A DNA stretch of 64,000 nt from DASTFY01 sp963829955 (GTDB lineage Bacteria > Actinomycetota > Acidimicrobiia > Acidimicrobiales > Ilumatobacteraceae). Each line of letters begins with the position of its first letter. Position 1 is the first letter of the stretch. Shown here in pieces: positions 8,688 to 17,571 of this stretch. The DNA lies in assembly GCA_963829955.1 (NCBI GenBank), contig CAWHKS010000021.1, forward strand, positions 1 to 64,000, given 5' to 3'. A program made the translations under genes and the position numbers. The notes beneath the pieces are model-generated. The model was given only the letters and a program-made list of their open reading frames with translations. It was not told the DNA's origin and did not search any database.

Positions 8688-10001
8688 ATGCGGTTCTCGG
8701 CCCGATCGGCGGCCGAAGCGTGCGGAGGACGGCTCGTCGGCGAGGACATCGCCCTCGACGGCGCGTCGTTCGACTCCCGGGCGCTCAGGCCGGGGGAGCT
8801 GTTCGTCCCCATCGTGGCGGCCCGCGACGGCCACGACTTCATCGCCGCCGCGCTCGCCGCCGGCGCCCCGGCCTACCTGACCGAAGGACCGATCGTCGGG
8901 GCGGCGACCGCGATCGTCGTGTCGGACACCGCCGACGCGCTCACCGCGCTGGGCGGCTGGGCGCGCGACGGTCTGGCATCGGGCGTCGGCCCACGCGTGG
9001 CGGGCATCACGGGATCGGTCGGGAAGACCTCCGTGAAGGACCTGGCCGCGGCGGCCGTGGCGGCGCGTTGGCGGGTGGCCGCCAACCCGCGATCGTTCAA
9101 CAACGAGCAGGGGCTGCCGATCACGCTGCTCGGTGCTCCCGACGATTCCGAGGCGCTCATCTTGGAGATGGGCATGCGCGGCCCGGGTGAGATCCAGCAG
9201 CTCTGCGCAACCGCCCGGCCGTCGATCGGCGTCGTCACGGTGGTCGCGCCGGCCCACACCGAACGTGTCGGTGGTATCGACGGCGTGGCCCGGGCCAAGG
9301 CCGAGCTGATCGAGGCGCTCCCGGCCGACGGGGTGGCCATCCTCAACGCCGGGGACCCGAGGGTCCTGGCCATGGCCGAGCGCACCTCGGCCCGCCGGCT
9401 TACTTTCGGCGGTGCGAACTCCGGCGCCGACGTCGAGGTCACCGGGCTGCGCCTGGATAGCGAGGCCCGTCCGTCGTTCACCGCCCGTACGCCCTGGGGC
9501 AGCGCCGAGGTCACGCTGGCGGTCCCGGGGGCCCACATGGCCACTAACGCCGCCGCCGCGCTGGCGGTCGCCCTGGTCTGCGACGTCCCGCTCGAAGCGG
9601 CGGCCGCCCGCCTCGGCGACGCCGGCCTCTCGCCCTGGCGGATGGAGCTCGGCCGGTCGGCGGGCGGCGTGATCGTCCTCAACGACGCCTACAACGCCAA
9701 CCCCACGTCGATGCGGGCCGCGCTCGATGCGCTGGCAGCGCTGCCCACCGGCCGCCGCGTCGCGGTGCTCGGGGTGATGGCCGAGCTGGACGATCCCGAG
9801 CCCGCGCATCGCGCCATCGCGCACGAGGCAGCCGCCATGGGCATCGAGGTCATCGTCGTGGGGACAGACCTGTATGGCCTGGCGCCGGTGGACGATCCCC
9901 TCGGGGTGCTGGCGGGTCTCGGCGAGGGCGACGCCGTGCTCGTCAAGGGTTCGCGGGTGGCCGGCCTCGAGGTCGTCGCCGCCTGGTTGCTCGAACGCTG
10001 A
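8688..10001 (+). CDS. murF: UDP-MurNAc-tripeptide--D-Ala-D-Ala ligase
   Basis: Adds D-Ala-D-Ala to the UDP-MurNAc peptide, the last cytoplasmic step of peptidoglycan precursor synthesis. The 437-residue length is normal. Visible are the N-terminal substrate domain (FDSRALRPGELFV), the Mur ligase P-loop GITGSVGKTSVKD (residues 106-118), NNEQGLP, LEMGMRGPGEI, and the C-terminal DAYNANPTSMRAAL motif. The ATG at 8688 is leaderless-like, with TACCGT 7 nt upstream and no Shine-Dalgarno. Its neighbour ddl supplies the dipeptide substrate. No other mur genes adjoin, so the locus is split from the division/cell-wall cluster. Confidence 0.95.
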   Translation: MRFSARSAAEACGGRLVGEDIALDGASFDSRALRPGELFVPIVAARDGHDFIAAALAAGAPAYLTEGPIVGAATAIVVSDTADALTALGGWARDGLASGVGPRVAGITGSVGKTSVKDLAAAAVAARWRVAANPRSFNNEQGLPITLLGAPDDSEALILEMGMRGPGEIQQLCATARPSIGVVTVVAPAHTERVGGIDGVARAKAELIEALPADGVAILNAGDPRVLAMAERTSARRLTFGGANSGADVEVTGLRLDSEARPSFTARTPWGSAEVTLAVPGAHMATNAAAALAVALVCDVPLEAAAARLGDAGLSPWRMELGRSAGGVIVLNDAYNANPTSMRAALDALAALPTGRRVAVLGVMAELDDPEPAHRAIAHEAAAMGIEVIVVGTDLYGLAPVDDPLGVLAGLGEGDAVLVKGSRVAGLEVVAAWLLER

Positions 10002-10015
10002 CCCCTTCTCCCGCT

Positions 10016-10059
10016 TGTGTCACGTCAGGGTGCGGTCGGCGGCGCCGACGCGTGACACA
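10016..10059. repeat. REP-like palindromic repeat, copy 1
   Basis: Perfect 9-bp arms TGTGTCACG / CGTGACACA enclose a GC-rich loop, between the convergent ends of murF and the LLM gene. A related element lies at 15944-15987. It could act as a bidirectional terminator or be a dispersed intergenic repeat. Confidence 0.55.
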
Positions 10060-10064
10060 GCCGG

Positions 10065-11093
10065 TCAGGCCAGGACGAGATCGGCGTAGAGCGGGAGAAC
10101 CTCGGCCGGGCCGGACACCAGCATCGTCGTGAGGCAAGTCTCCTTCCAGCGGGCCAGCTCGTCGCGGATCTTGTCGAGCGGGCCGACGAGGGCCACGTCC
10201 TCCACCATGGCCAGCGGCACGGAGGCCGCGGCCTCGGCCTTCTTGCCCTCGAGGTAGAGGTCCTGGATGTGGAGCGCCTCGGCTTCCCAGCCCATCCGGG
10301 CGAAGACCTCGAAGTGGAAGTTGGCTCCCCGCGCCCCCATGCCTCCGGCGTAGAGGGCGACGAACGGCCGCACCAGATCGGCGCAGCGCTCGGCGTCATC
10401 GCCGGGCACGATGAACATCGTCGACACGACCTCGAAGCGGTCGGCCTTGCCGTCCTCGCCGCTGGCTGCGAACCCCTCGGCCAGGCAGGCCCGGTAGTGG
10501 CCGTCGTCCTTGGGGGAGAAGAACAGCGGCAGCCAGCCGTCGGTGATCTCGGCGGCCAGGGCGACGTTCTTCGGGCCCTCGGCGCCGAGGTAGATCGGGA
10601 GCTCCGTGCGGTACGGATGGATGGTGCTCTTGAGCGGCTTGCCCAGGCCGGTCCCACCGGCCAGGGGCATCTGGTACTGCTCACCGGAGAACTCGACCGG
10701 CTTCTCGCGGGCCACGATCTCCCGCACGATCTGCACGTACTCGCGGGTGCGGGCCAGAGGCTTCGGGTACGGCTGCCCGTACCAACCCTCCACCACTTGA
10801 GGGCCGGACGCACCGAGGCCGAGGATCATCCGCCCGCCCGACAGGTGGTCGAGCGTCATCGCTGCCATCGCCGTGGCCGCCGGCGTACGCGCGGACATCT
10901 GGACGATCCCGGTGCCCAGGTTGATCCGCGACGTGGCCGCGCCCCACCAGGCCAGCGGGGTCAGGGCGTCGGAGCCGTAGGCCTCCGCCGTCCACACGGA
11001 GTCGAAGCCGAGGCGTTCGGCCTCGAGCACCGCGGCCGCCGCGCCCGCCGGTGGTCCGCTGCCCCAGTAGCCCGTGCTGTAACCGATCTTCAT
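10065..11093 (-). CDS. LLM-class F420-dependent oxidoreductase
   Basis: A 342-residue luciferase-like monooxygenase TIM barrel. The N-terminus KIGYSTGYWGSG, the LGFDSVWTAEAYGSDALTPL block and the LGTGIVQMSARTPAATAM strand-turn are typical of the F420-using actinobacterial subgroup, which reduces or oxidises substrates with coenzyme F420 rather than FMN. LGLGASGPQVVEGWYG is the characteristic mid-protein motif. Substrate is not predictable. It is a single gene, convergent with murF; TACGGT 6 nt before ATG 11093 marks a leaderless promoter. Confidence 0.85.
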   Translation of the reverse strand: MKIGYSTGYWGSGPPAGAAAAVLEAERLGFDSVWTAEAYGSDALTPLAWWGAATSRINLGTGIVQMSARTPAATAMAAMTLDHLSGGRMILGLGASGPQVVEGWYGQPYPKPLARTREYVQIVREIVAREKPVEFSGEQYQMPLAGGTGLGKPLKSTIHPYRTELPIYLGAEGPKNVALAAEITDGWLPLFFSPKDDGHYRACLAEGFAASGEDGKADRFEVVSTMFIVPGDDAERCADLVRPFVALYAGGMGARGANFHFEVFARMGWEAEALHIQDLYLEGKKAEAAASVPLAMVEDVALVGPLDKIRDELARWKETCLTTMLVSGPAEVLPLYADLVLA

Positions 11094-11099
11094 CGCGGC

Positions 11100-11105
11100 A
11101 CCGTA
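11100..11105 (-). promoter_or_regulatory. -10 box of the LLM gene
   Basis: Minus-strand TACGGT six bases before ATG 11093, too close for a ribosome-binding leader, so a leaderless mRNA is expected. Confidence 0.55.
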
Positions 11106-11117
11106 GCTCCGCGCCCG

Positions 11118-12251
11118 TCAGCCGCCGAGGGCCGTGAGCGGATCGACTGCGGGGAGGCCCAGGAACTCGGCCACCGGCCCGTTCGTCACCTGGCCGCCGA
11201 CCGTGTTGATCCCTTGGACGAGCGTCGGGTCCGTGCGCGAAGCGTCCAGCGGTCCCTGCACGGCGACCTCCAGGATGTACGGGAGCGTGGCGTTGGTCAG
11301 CGTGTAGGTGGACGTGTAGGGCACGGCGCCCGGCATGTTGCCGACGGCGTAGTGGATGACCCCGTGGCGCTCGTAGACGGGATCGTTGTGGGTGGTCTCG
11401 TGGGTCGTCTCGATGCAGCCGCCCTGGTCGACGGCGACGTCGACGATCACCGCGCCGGGGAGCATCGAGCGCACCATGTCCTCGCCCACGACCACCGGCG
11501 CGCGGCCACCGGCGACGAGTACGGCGCCGATGACCAGGTCCGCCTCGGCGACGGTCCGCTCCACCGTGCCCCGGTTCGAGGCCAACGTCATGATGCGGCC
11601 CTTGTTGATCTGGTCCACCCAACGCAGTCGGTCGAGGTTCTTGTCGAGAAGGAACACCTCGGCCTCCATGCCCGCCGCGATCCAGGCCGCGTTCCAGCCG
11701 ACGTTCCCCGCGCCGAGCACCACCACGCGGGCGGGCCGGACCCCAGGGGCGCCACCCATCAGCACGCCCCGGCCACCGTTGTGGCGCTCCAGGTAGTGCG
11801 CGCCCATCTGCGGTGCCAGCCGGCCGGCCACCTCGGACATCGGTGCCAGCAGCGGCAGTGAGCCATCAGCCTTTTCGACGGTCTCGTAGGCGATGCCCGT
11901 CGTCCCCGCGCCGAGGAGCGCCTTGGCCACCTCGGGGTAGGCCGCGAGGTGGAGGTACGTGAACAGCGTGAGGTCCGAGCGCAGGTAGGTCAGCTCCTCG
12001 CCCTGCGGCTCTTTGACCTTGACGACCATCTGCTGGGACCAGGCGTCCGCCGGGGTGGGGACGATCGTCGCCCCGGCCCGCTCGAAGTCTGCGTCCGGCA
12101 CCGCGGAATCCACGCCGGCGTCGGCCTCGACGAACACTTCGACCCCGTGCCGTTCGAGCTCGCGCACGCCGTCGGGGGTCAGCGCCACCCGGTGCTCGGC
12201 CGTCTTCGTCTCCTTCGGCACCCCGACCGTGAGGGCCCCTCGTGCTGTCAT
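11118..12251 (-). CDS. ald: Alanine dehydrogenase
   Basis: Interconverts L-alanine and pyruvate plus ammonia with NAD. The 377-residue protein shows the family N-terminus GVPKETKTAEHRVALTP, the active-site KVKEP (near residue 78-82) and TYLHLA (His101), the PMSEVAGRLAPQ stretch, the Rossmann GAGNVG at 180-185, and the C-terminal NMPGAVPYTSTY substrate loop. ATG 12251 has a clear GGGAGGAC ribosome site, fitting an internal gene: the Lrp-type regulator gene ends 35 bp upstream on the same strand and is probably co-transcribed and controlling it, as AldR-type Lrp proteins do in other actinobacteria. Confidence 0.95.
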   Translation of the reverse strand: MTARGALTVGVPKETKTAEHRVALTPDGVRELERHGVEVFVEADAGVDSAVPDADFERAGATIVPTPADAWSQQMVVKVKEPQGEELTYLRSDLTLFTYLHLAAYPEVAKALLGAGTTGIAYETVEKADGSLPLLAPMSEVAGRLAPQMGAHYLERHNGGRGVLMGGAPGVRPARVVVLGAGNVGWNAAWIAAGMEAEVFLLDKNLDRLRWVDQINKGRIMTLASNRGTVERTVAEADLVIGAVLVAGGRAPVVVGEDMVRSMLPGAVIVDVAVDQGGCIETTHETTHNDPVYERHGVIHYAVGNMPGAVPYTSTYTLTNATLPYILEVAVQGPLDASRTDPTLVQGINTVGGQVTNGPVAEFLGLPAVDPLTALGG

Positions 12252-12285
12252 CGTCGGCTGTCCTCCCGTAGCTCGATCTCCGCAG

Positions 12286-12789
12286 TCAATGCGCGCCCCA
12301 TGCGTAGGTCTGCTTGACGAGGCTGAGGTAGATGAACGTCTCGGTCGAGCGCACCGCCGGGACCGACCGTATGCGGTTCGTCAGCGCGAGGAGCGCGGCG
12401 TCATCCTCCACGACCACCTCGCACAGGACGTCGAACGAGCCGGCCGTGACGACCAGGTAGTCGATGTCGGCGAAGGCCTCGAGCTCCTCGGCCACCGCGC
12501 TCGTGTCGCCGTCCACCCGCAGGCCGATGAGGGCCATCCGGCGCAGGCCCAGCGAGAGCGGATCGGTCACGGCCACGACCTGCATGGCCCCGGTGTCGAT
12601 CAGCCGCTGTACGCGCTGGCGGACCGCGGCCTCGGAGAGGCCCACGGCCGTAGCGAGGCGGGTGTAGGGGAGCCGGCCGTCGCACTGGAGCTGCTCGATG
12701 ACCGCCCGGTCCGTGTCGTCCAGGCTGTGCCCGTCGTCGTTGGGGCCGTTCCGCCGGGGGGACGAGCGGCGAGGCGGGTCAGCGCTCAT
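12286..12789 (-). CDS. Lrp/AsnC-family regulator, likely controls ald
   Basis: A 167-residue feast/famine regulator: an N-terminal winged helix (LDDTDRAVIEQLQCDGRLPYTRLATAVGLSE, residues ~23-55) followed by a RAM/AsnC ligand domain (MALIGLRVDGD, then LVVTAGSFDVLCEVV). I choose ATG 12789 because the HTH begins about 20 residues later; longer in-frame extensions cross the divergent promoter region and look non-coding. Immediately upstream of ald on the same strand, so an amino-acid-responsive role is likely. Divergent from the 2-hydroxyacid dehydrogenase at 12887. Confidence 0.88.
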   Translation of the reverse strand: MSADPPRRSSPRRNGPNDDGHSLDDTDRAVIEQLQCDGRLPYTRLATAVGLSEAAVRQRVQRLIDTGAMQVVAVTDPLSLGLRRMALIGLRVDGDTSAVAEELEAFADIDYLVVTAGSFDVLCEVVVEDDAALLALTNRIRSVPAVRSTETFIYLSLVKQTYAWGAH

Positions 12790-12870
12790 CGCCACGGACT
12801 CTCGCGCCGCTACCGCCCGCCCGGCAAGGAAGGCGTCAGAAGGGCTTGCCTGGGCGCGAGCGGCGAGCGC

Positions 12871-12876
12871 TAGCGT
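12871..12876 (+). promoter_or_regulatory. -10 box of the 2-hydroxyacid dehydrogenase
   Basis: TAGCGT ends 10 nt before ATG 12887; no Shine-Dalgarno sequence fits between them. Confidence 0.5.
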
Positions 12877-12886
12877 CCGCGTGCAC

Positions 12887-13828
12887 ATGCCGAGTACCAC
12901 CCGCCATCCGAGCCGCAACCCTCCTCGCGTCGCGCTGGCTCCCGAAGGCGCTCCCGAGTGGCTGCAGACGTCCATCATCGAGGGAGGTGGCCACCTCGTC
13001 CCGCTCGACAAGGCGGAGGCGCTCATCTGGGCCAACCCGCGGGACCCCGCCGGCCTGGCCGATGCCCTCCACGACGCCCCGGAGCTCCGCTGGGTCCAGT
13101 TGCCGTTCGCCGGGGTCGAGGAGTACGTGCACCTCATCGACGACGAGCGCCTGTGGACGTGCGGCAAAGGCGTCTACGCCGAGCCGGTCGCCGAGCTGGC
13201 GCTGACGCTGGCCGTGTCCGGGTTGCGGGGCCTCGGCACCTACGCCCGCGCCGCCAAGTGGGAGGCACCACAGGGCCGCAACCTCCTCGGCGGGCGGGTG
13301 ACGATCCTCGGCGGCGGCGGGATTACCGAGTCGCTCCTCCGGCTGCTGCAGCCCTTCGACTGCCACGTCACCGTGGTCCGCAACCGGGTGCAGCCCATGG
13401 ACGGCGCAGACGACGTGCTGGAGGCCGACCGCTACTACGACGCGCTCCCCGGCGCCGACGCCGTGTTCCTGGCGCTCGCGCTCACACCCGAGACGATCGG
13501 GATCATCAGCGCCGACGAGCTGTCCCTCATGGAGCGCCACGCCTGGTTGATCAACGTCGCCCGCGGCGCCCACGTCGTCACGGACGATCTCGTGGTCGCG
13601 CTGCGCTCGGGCACCATCGGGGGAGCCGGTCTCGATGTGACGGAGCCGGAGCCGCTCCCCGCGGGCCACCCGCTCTTCGGCCTGCCGAACTGCTTCGTCA
13701 CCCCGCACGTCGGCAACACGCCCGAGATGGCCAAGCCGCTGCTGGCGGCCCGGATCACCGCCAACGTGCGCCGCTTCGCCGAGGGCGAGGAGCTGATCGG
13801 GCCGGTGGAGCCCGAGCTCGGCTACTGA
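12887..13828 (+). CDS. D-isomer-specific 2-hydroxyacid dehydrogenase
   Basis: A 313-residue NAD-dependent oxidoreductase of the D-2-hydroxyacid dehydrogenase family. The NAD fold is marked by GRVTILGGGGITESLL (about residue 137), the later LINVARGAHVVTDDLV helix carries the family's substrate-binding/catalytic region, and GGAGLDVTEPEPLPAGHPLF contains the catalytic Glu. NCFVTPHVGNTPEMA supplies the catalytic His. The N-terminal substrate lobe is short, as in phosphoglycerate-dehydrogenase-like family members of unknown substrate. ATG 12887 is placed by the upstream TAGCGT; a GTG lies six bases earlier. The DUF2087 gene starts 12 bp after its stop, so the two probably form an operon. Confidence 0.85.
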   Translation: MPSTTRHPSRNPPRVALAPEGAPEWLQTSIIEGGGHLVPLDKAEALIWANPRDPAGLADALHDAPELRWVQLPFAGVEEYVHLIDDERLWTCGKGVYAEPVAELALTLAVSGLRGLGTYARAAKWEAPQGRNLLGGRVTILGGGGITESLLRLLQPFDCHVTVVRNRVQPMDGADDVLEADRYYDALPGADAVFLALALTPETIGIISADELSLMERHAWLINVARGAHVVTDDLVVALRSGTIGGAGLDVTEPEPLPAGHPLFGLPNCFVTPHVGNTPEMAKPLLAARITANVRRFAEGEELIGPVEPELGY

Positions 13829-13839
13829 GCAGGCGGCCG

Positions 13840-14451
13840 GTGGAAGGCCCGCTGGAGGAGCCGCTCGCGGCCCTTCCGCCGATCGACGCCGCCAGGCTGG
13901 TGGGCCTGCTGGCCGACGACGACCGGCGACGCGTGGTGGCGGCGCTGATACTCGGCGCGGTGGACGCCGACGCGGTGGTGGCGGCGTCGTCGCTCACCCT
14001 GGCTCGTGTGGGACGGGCCCTCGCCCGGCTCGAGGACGCCGGGCTGGTCGAGCGGGGGAGTGATGGCACCCTCGTGCTCCTCGAGCAGGCGTTCGCCGCC
14101 GCGGCGCGGGCCGGGACGGGCGCCGTCGGGCACCTCGGTGGAAGGTCTGGGCGTGCCGTCGCAACGGGGCCGGTCGGGCCGACCGACGAGGCCACGCTGG
14201 TCCTGAGCAGGTTCGTTCGGGACGGCCGGCTGGTGTCGATCCCGAGCAGCCACACGAAGCGCCTCGTCGTCCTCGAGCTCCTCGCCCAGGAGTTCGAGCC
14301 CGGTCGCCGCTACAGCGAGTCGATGGTCAACCTGATCCTCGGCCGCTGGCATGCGGACACCGCGGCCCTGCGCCGTTACTTGGTCGACGAGGGGTTCCTG
14401 GACCGCGCTGCGGGTGAGTACTGGCGGGCCGGCGGTCCGGTCCCTCTCTGA
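13840..14451 (+). CDS. DUF2087 protein with N-terminal HTH
   Basis: A 203-residue protein. Residues ~12-75 look like an ArsR-type winged helix (LVGLLADDDRRRVVAALIL, later LARLEDAGLVERG). Residues ~120-200 match DUF2087 (RFVRDGRLVSIPSSHTKRL, FEPGRRYSESMVNLIL, YLVDEGFLDRAAGEYWR), a domain found alone or behind HTH domains in Gram-positive bacteria. A transcription-regulatory role is the simplest reading. GTG 13840 starts right after the dehydrogenase stop and overlaps nothing. No metal-binding Cys pair typical of ArsR sensors is visible. Confidence 0.75.
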   Translation: MEGPLEEPLAALPPIDAARLVGLLADDDRRRVVAALILGAVDADAVVAASSLTLARVGRALARLEDAGLVERGSDGTLVLLEQAFAAAARAGTGAVGHLGGRSGRAVATGPVGPTDEATLVLSRFVRDGRLVSIPSSHTKRLVVLELLAQEFEPGRRYSESMVNLILGRWHADTAALRRYLVDEGFLDRAAGEYWRAGGPVPL

Positions 14452-14494
14452 GCACCGGGCCGGACCGCCGGTCTACGGTCCGCACATCGCCACG

Positions 14495-15082
14495 TTGTAC
14501 GAGCGTCTCGGGGTCAATCCGGGTGCCAGCCAGGCGGACATTCGCGCCGCCTACCGGCGCCAGGCCCAGCGTGTCCACCCGGACCGGGGCGGACCGGGCT
14601 CCGAAGCCGCCATGGCCGCGGTCAACGAAGCGTGGCGGGTCCTCGGTGATCCGGCGCGCCGGGCGAACTACGACGCCACGCTCCGGCCACGCCCGGTCGT
14701 CGTCGGCGCGCCCGCGTCGACGGTGCCGCGTCCTTCGCCCGTCGAGGACGTGGCGGAGGGCCGGTCGTTCTTCGCCGTGGCCCTGCCGTGGATGCTCGTG
14801 CTCGGCGTGCTCGGCGGCATCTTCCTCTTCACCGCCTATGCCCGCGACGGGCTGGGTGGCGGCTCCGGCACCACCGTGCCCGGGGAGAGCGTGGACGGGG
14901 TGGTCGGCATCGGCTCGTGCATCGTGCTCGACTCCCGCGCCCGGGCCGTCGAGACGAGTTGCGCCGGGCCGCACATCGGCGTCACGGAGGCCATCGTGGC
15001 CGCCCGCGCCGCCTGCCCGCTCGGGACCGAGGGGTACTACAGCCTCGACGGCGTCCGCCTGGTCTGCATCAGCCGGGACTGA
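14495..15082 (+). CDS. J-domain membrane protein
   Basis: The N-terminus is a DnaJ J-domain: LYERLGVNPGASQADIRAAY, then VHPDRGGPGSEAA (HPD motif, the DnaK-stimulating tripeptide) and AWRVLGDPARRANYD. About residue 92 starts a single membrane helix (FFAVALPWMLVLGVLGGIFLF), followed by an extracytoplasmic tail with three or four cysteines that may form disulfides. So it is a membrane-anchored J-protein, not a canonical DnaJ. The start is uncertain: TTG 14495 fits the domain and follows a TACGGT at 14473, while an in-frame ATG at 14351 would overlap the DUF2087 gene. Its 3' end overlaps the convergent VOC gene by 14 bp. Confidence 0.72.
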   Translation: MYERLGVNPGASQADIRAAYRRQAQRVHPDRGGPGSEAAMAAVNEAWRVLGDPARRANYDATLRPRPVVVGAPASTVPRPSPVEDVAEGRSFFAVALPWMLVLGVLGGIFLFTAYARDGLGGGSGTTVPGESVDGVVGIGSCIVLDSRARAVETSCAGPHIGVTEAIVAARAACPLGTEGYYSLDGVRLVCISRD

Positions 15083-15884
15083 CCACTAGCCGTACGCCGA
15101 GGTTGGCCTCCGGGGGCACCTCCATCGTCCCGTTCCCGGCCGGGATCGCGCCGTCCAGCGCCTCGGGGCGTGGCGCGGTGAACGCGAGGTGGTGGAGCCG
15201 GCCGGGCCGGTCGCCGATCCAGTCGCGCAACGGTCCGCCCTCGAGCGGCGTCACCATGCGGACCACCCCGCCGCTCGACCAGCCGAGGTCCATCCAGGCC
15301 TGTGTGCGGTCGCCGCCGTCGGCGAGCGGGTCGCCGCCCAGGAGGCCCTGGAAGAGCTCCCGCGCCCGACCGGGATCGGCGACGGCGTGGGCGACGTGAT
15401 CGAGCCGGGCGGGTCGATCCGTGCGCGGCGCCGGCAAGTCGACCGGACGGGGCTCGAGCTCCCACTCGCCGTCGGACTGCGCGAGCTGCACGACGATCCC
15501 GCACGCCGCCTTGGGGTGCACGAACGCTTCCTTCCAGCGAGGGTCCTCCAGGTTCACGCCTACCAGCGGGAAGCCCGCAGCTTCGGTGGTGGCGATGGCG
15601 TCCTCGATGTCCGGGACTTTGAAGGTCAGGTGGTGCGGGCCGGGCCCGGTGTGGTCCAGGAAGCGCCGCAGGAAGTCGTTCTCCTCGACGTGCCGTGGCT
15701 CGAGACCCTCGAGCTTCATGCCGTTGGAGTAGACGACCTGGGCCGAGTAGAAGCCCGCCGTCTCCCCGCCACCCAGCCACTCGCCCGCCAGCTCCCCGGC
15801 GTAGCGCGGCCACAGCTCACTCGCCCGCTCGGCCGCCACGGCCACGTGGTCCAACACCGCGCCGATCCCGTTCGTGTCACTCAC
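15069..15884 (-). CDS. VOC-superfamily (glyoxalase-like) protein, two domains
   Basis: A 271-residue protein with two vicinal-oxygen-chelate modules. The first starts LDHVAVAAERASELWPRYAG and has HHLTFKVPDIEDAI; the second starts LDHVAHAVADPGRARELF and has HHLAFTAPRPEAL. The paired His/Glu positions suit a metal centre such as in methylmalonyl-CoA epimerase or extradiol dioxygenases, but the reaction cannot be told. Starts at ATG 15884. Single gene, 3' overlapping the J-domain gene. Confidence 0.75.
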   Translation of the reverse strand: MSDTNGIGAVLDHVAVAAERASELWPRYAGELAGEWLGGGETAGFYSAQVVYSNGMKLEGLEPRHVEENDFLRRFLDHTGPGPHHLTFKVPDIEDAIATTEAAGFPLVGVNLEDPRWKEAFVHPKAACGIVVQLAQSDGEWELEPRPVDLPAPRTDRPARLDHVAHAVADPGRARELFQGLLGGDPLADGGDRTQAWMDLGWSSGGVVRMVTPLEGGPLRDWIGDRPGRLHHLAFTAPRPEALDGAIPAGNGTMEVPPEANLGVRLVVSPG

Positions 15885-15943
15885 GAGGTTTGATCGTGCC
15901 CTCGGTGCAGCGCGTCAGGCGAATCTGGCGCCCGTCCACCGGC

Positions 15944-15987
15944 TGTGTCACGTCTGGTGGCGCCCGAGCGCGCCCAAACGCGACACA
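15944..15987. repeat. REP-like palindromic repeat, copy 2
   Basis: TGTGTCACGT here pairs with ACGCGACACA (one mismatch), and the left arm plus CGTC is identical to that of copy 1 at 10016. Lies between the VOC gene start and tRNA-Val. Confidence 0.5.
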
Positions 15988-16055
15988 ACGAGGGAGCCAG
16001 GCTGCTGGACCCAAGGGCTGACCGGGGTGCCGGTGATAGCGTGTCCCGCCGCTGA

Positions 16056-16128
16056 GGGCGATTAGCTCAGTTGGAAGAGCGCCACGTTCACACCGTGGAG
16101 GTCATGGGATCGAGGCCCGTATCGCCCA
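16056..16128 (+). tRNA. tRNA-Val(CAC)
   Basis: Cloverleaf: acceptor GGGCGAT/ATCGCCC, D stem GCTC/GAGC, anticodon stem CCACG/CGTGG with loop TTCACAC (anticodon CAC), variable AGGTC, T stem ATGGG/CCCGT, discriminator A, CCA not encoded. The T loop begins with A (ATCGAGG) rather than T. Its 3' 35 bp are repeated at 22291, so the gene is the attachment site of the adjacent element and stays complete at attL. Confidence 0.95.
16094..16128. other. attL core
   Basis: The 35-bp 3' part of tRNA-Val, from the 3' anticodon stem through the discriminator base, identical to attR. Extending left the match runs to 44 bp with a single mismatch at 16093, the last anticodon-loop base (C here, T at attR). Confidence 0.9.
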
Positions 16129-16241
16129 CTGATCTACCAGGATTTGCGACAGGGCGTGACTGGCGGGGGCCAGGTGTCCCCTAAGTGTACCCTAACTGGC
16201 TAGCCTTTCGGCCAGGACTGACACGAAGGGACACAGGACCG

Positions 16242-17403
16242 ATGGCCACCGGCGACCCCGTGGGGACGGCGCGCATCTACAAGGACGAGAAGGCAGGGCT
16301 GTGGGTCGGCCGGCTGGAACTGAAGCCAGGCCCTGATGGCCAGCGCCGGCAGCGCAAGGTCCGAGCGAGGACGAAGCGGGCAGTGGCGGGGAAGCTGCGG
16401 GAGCTGCGGGCCGCAGAGCTGGGTGGCCTGGACGTGAGCACCAAGGCCATGACGGTCGCTGAACTAGTCGGAAGCCTGGCTGGCGAAGGTGGCACACAAC
16501 CGCAAGGCACCCAGCACGTTGGCGCGCACCAGCTACACCGTCCGCCACTACGTCATCCCTGCCGTGGGCCACCACCGTCTGGACAGCCTGCGCCCTGAGC
16601 ACGTGGAAGCGTGGCTGGCCGCCGAAGCGAAGGCGGGCAGGGCGAAGCGAACCGTGGAGGGGTACCGGCTGACGCTGGCCGAAATGCTGACGTGGGCACA
16701 GAAGCGCCGGCTGATGACGTGGAACCCAGCCCGCCTGGCTGAGCTGCCCGTGGGCGCTCGGCTGCCGGCGGAGAAGCGGTCACTGACAGAGGATGAAGCC
16801 CAGCAGCTGCTGGCACGCTCTGGAAGGCGAGCGGATGGGTCCGTACTTCACGACTCTGCTGCTGCTCGGTCTGCGCCCAGGTGAAGCCGACGCCCTGGCG
16901 TGGACGGCCGTGGACCTGGATGCCGGCACGCTGACCATCAGCCATGCCCTTCAGCGTGGGGAGGGTGGCCGGCCGCTGTGCATCGGTCCCACGAAGACAA
17001 GGCGACCCGTGTCCTGTCACTGCCTGATGCGTGTCAGCGACGCCCTGCGCCGGCAGCGGTACGTCAGGCCGAGGACCGGCTGGCAGCCGGTCCCGACTGG
17101 TCCCAGGACTGGCCAGGACTGGTGTTCACCACGGACCACGGCACGCCCATGTACCCGTCGAACATGCGCCGTGACTTCGCCCGCATCTGTGCCGGCGCTG
17201 GGCTGCCCAGGCTGACCCCGTACGAACTGCGGCACTCCGCCGCGTCGCTGCTGGTGGCTGCCGGGGTCCCCCCGTTCGAAGCTGCGGACCTGCTGGGCCA
17301 CGCGGACCTGCGGATGCTGGAACGGCACTACCGGCACCGTCTGACCCCTGTGGTCACGGTGGGGCCGAAGGCGCTGGATGCCATGTTCAGCAGCGCGACC
17401 TAG
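16242..17403 (+). CDS. Tyrosine integrase, multiply frameshifted
   Basis: Site-specific recombinase that would insert and excise the element at tRNA-Val. ATG 16242 begins MATGDPVGTARIYKDEKAG, an AP2-like arm-binding N-terminus. A SAM-like core-binding domain follows (SYTVRHYVIPAVGHHRLDSL). The catalytic domain has LGLRPGEADAL (Arg I), PYELRHSAASLL (Arg II, with Tyr in place of the first box-II His, common in actinobacterial integrases) and LGHADLRMLERHYRH (His/nucleophile Tyr). The frame slips near 16480, 16826, 17000 and 17035. All catalytic motifs survive, so sequencing error is as likely as decay. It lies 114 bp inside attL, as usual for int. Confidence 0.85.
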
Positions 17404-17571
17404 CGCCGTTTCAGGCAAACCTTCTCCGCGTTCAGGCCAGCACCGAATCGGCATCGCATCCAGATCGGTGAGCGGCCACGGAGGGACATCCCCCCGTTGG
17501 GTGTTGTCCTGCCAATAGTGTCGGCACGTCTATGGTGCTTGGCGCCTGAATTCTGTGAGCGGGGGTCCGTA

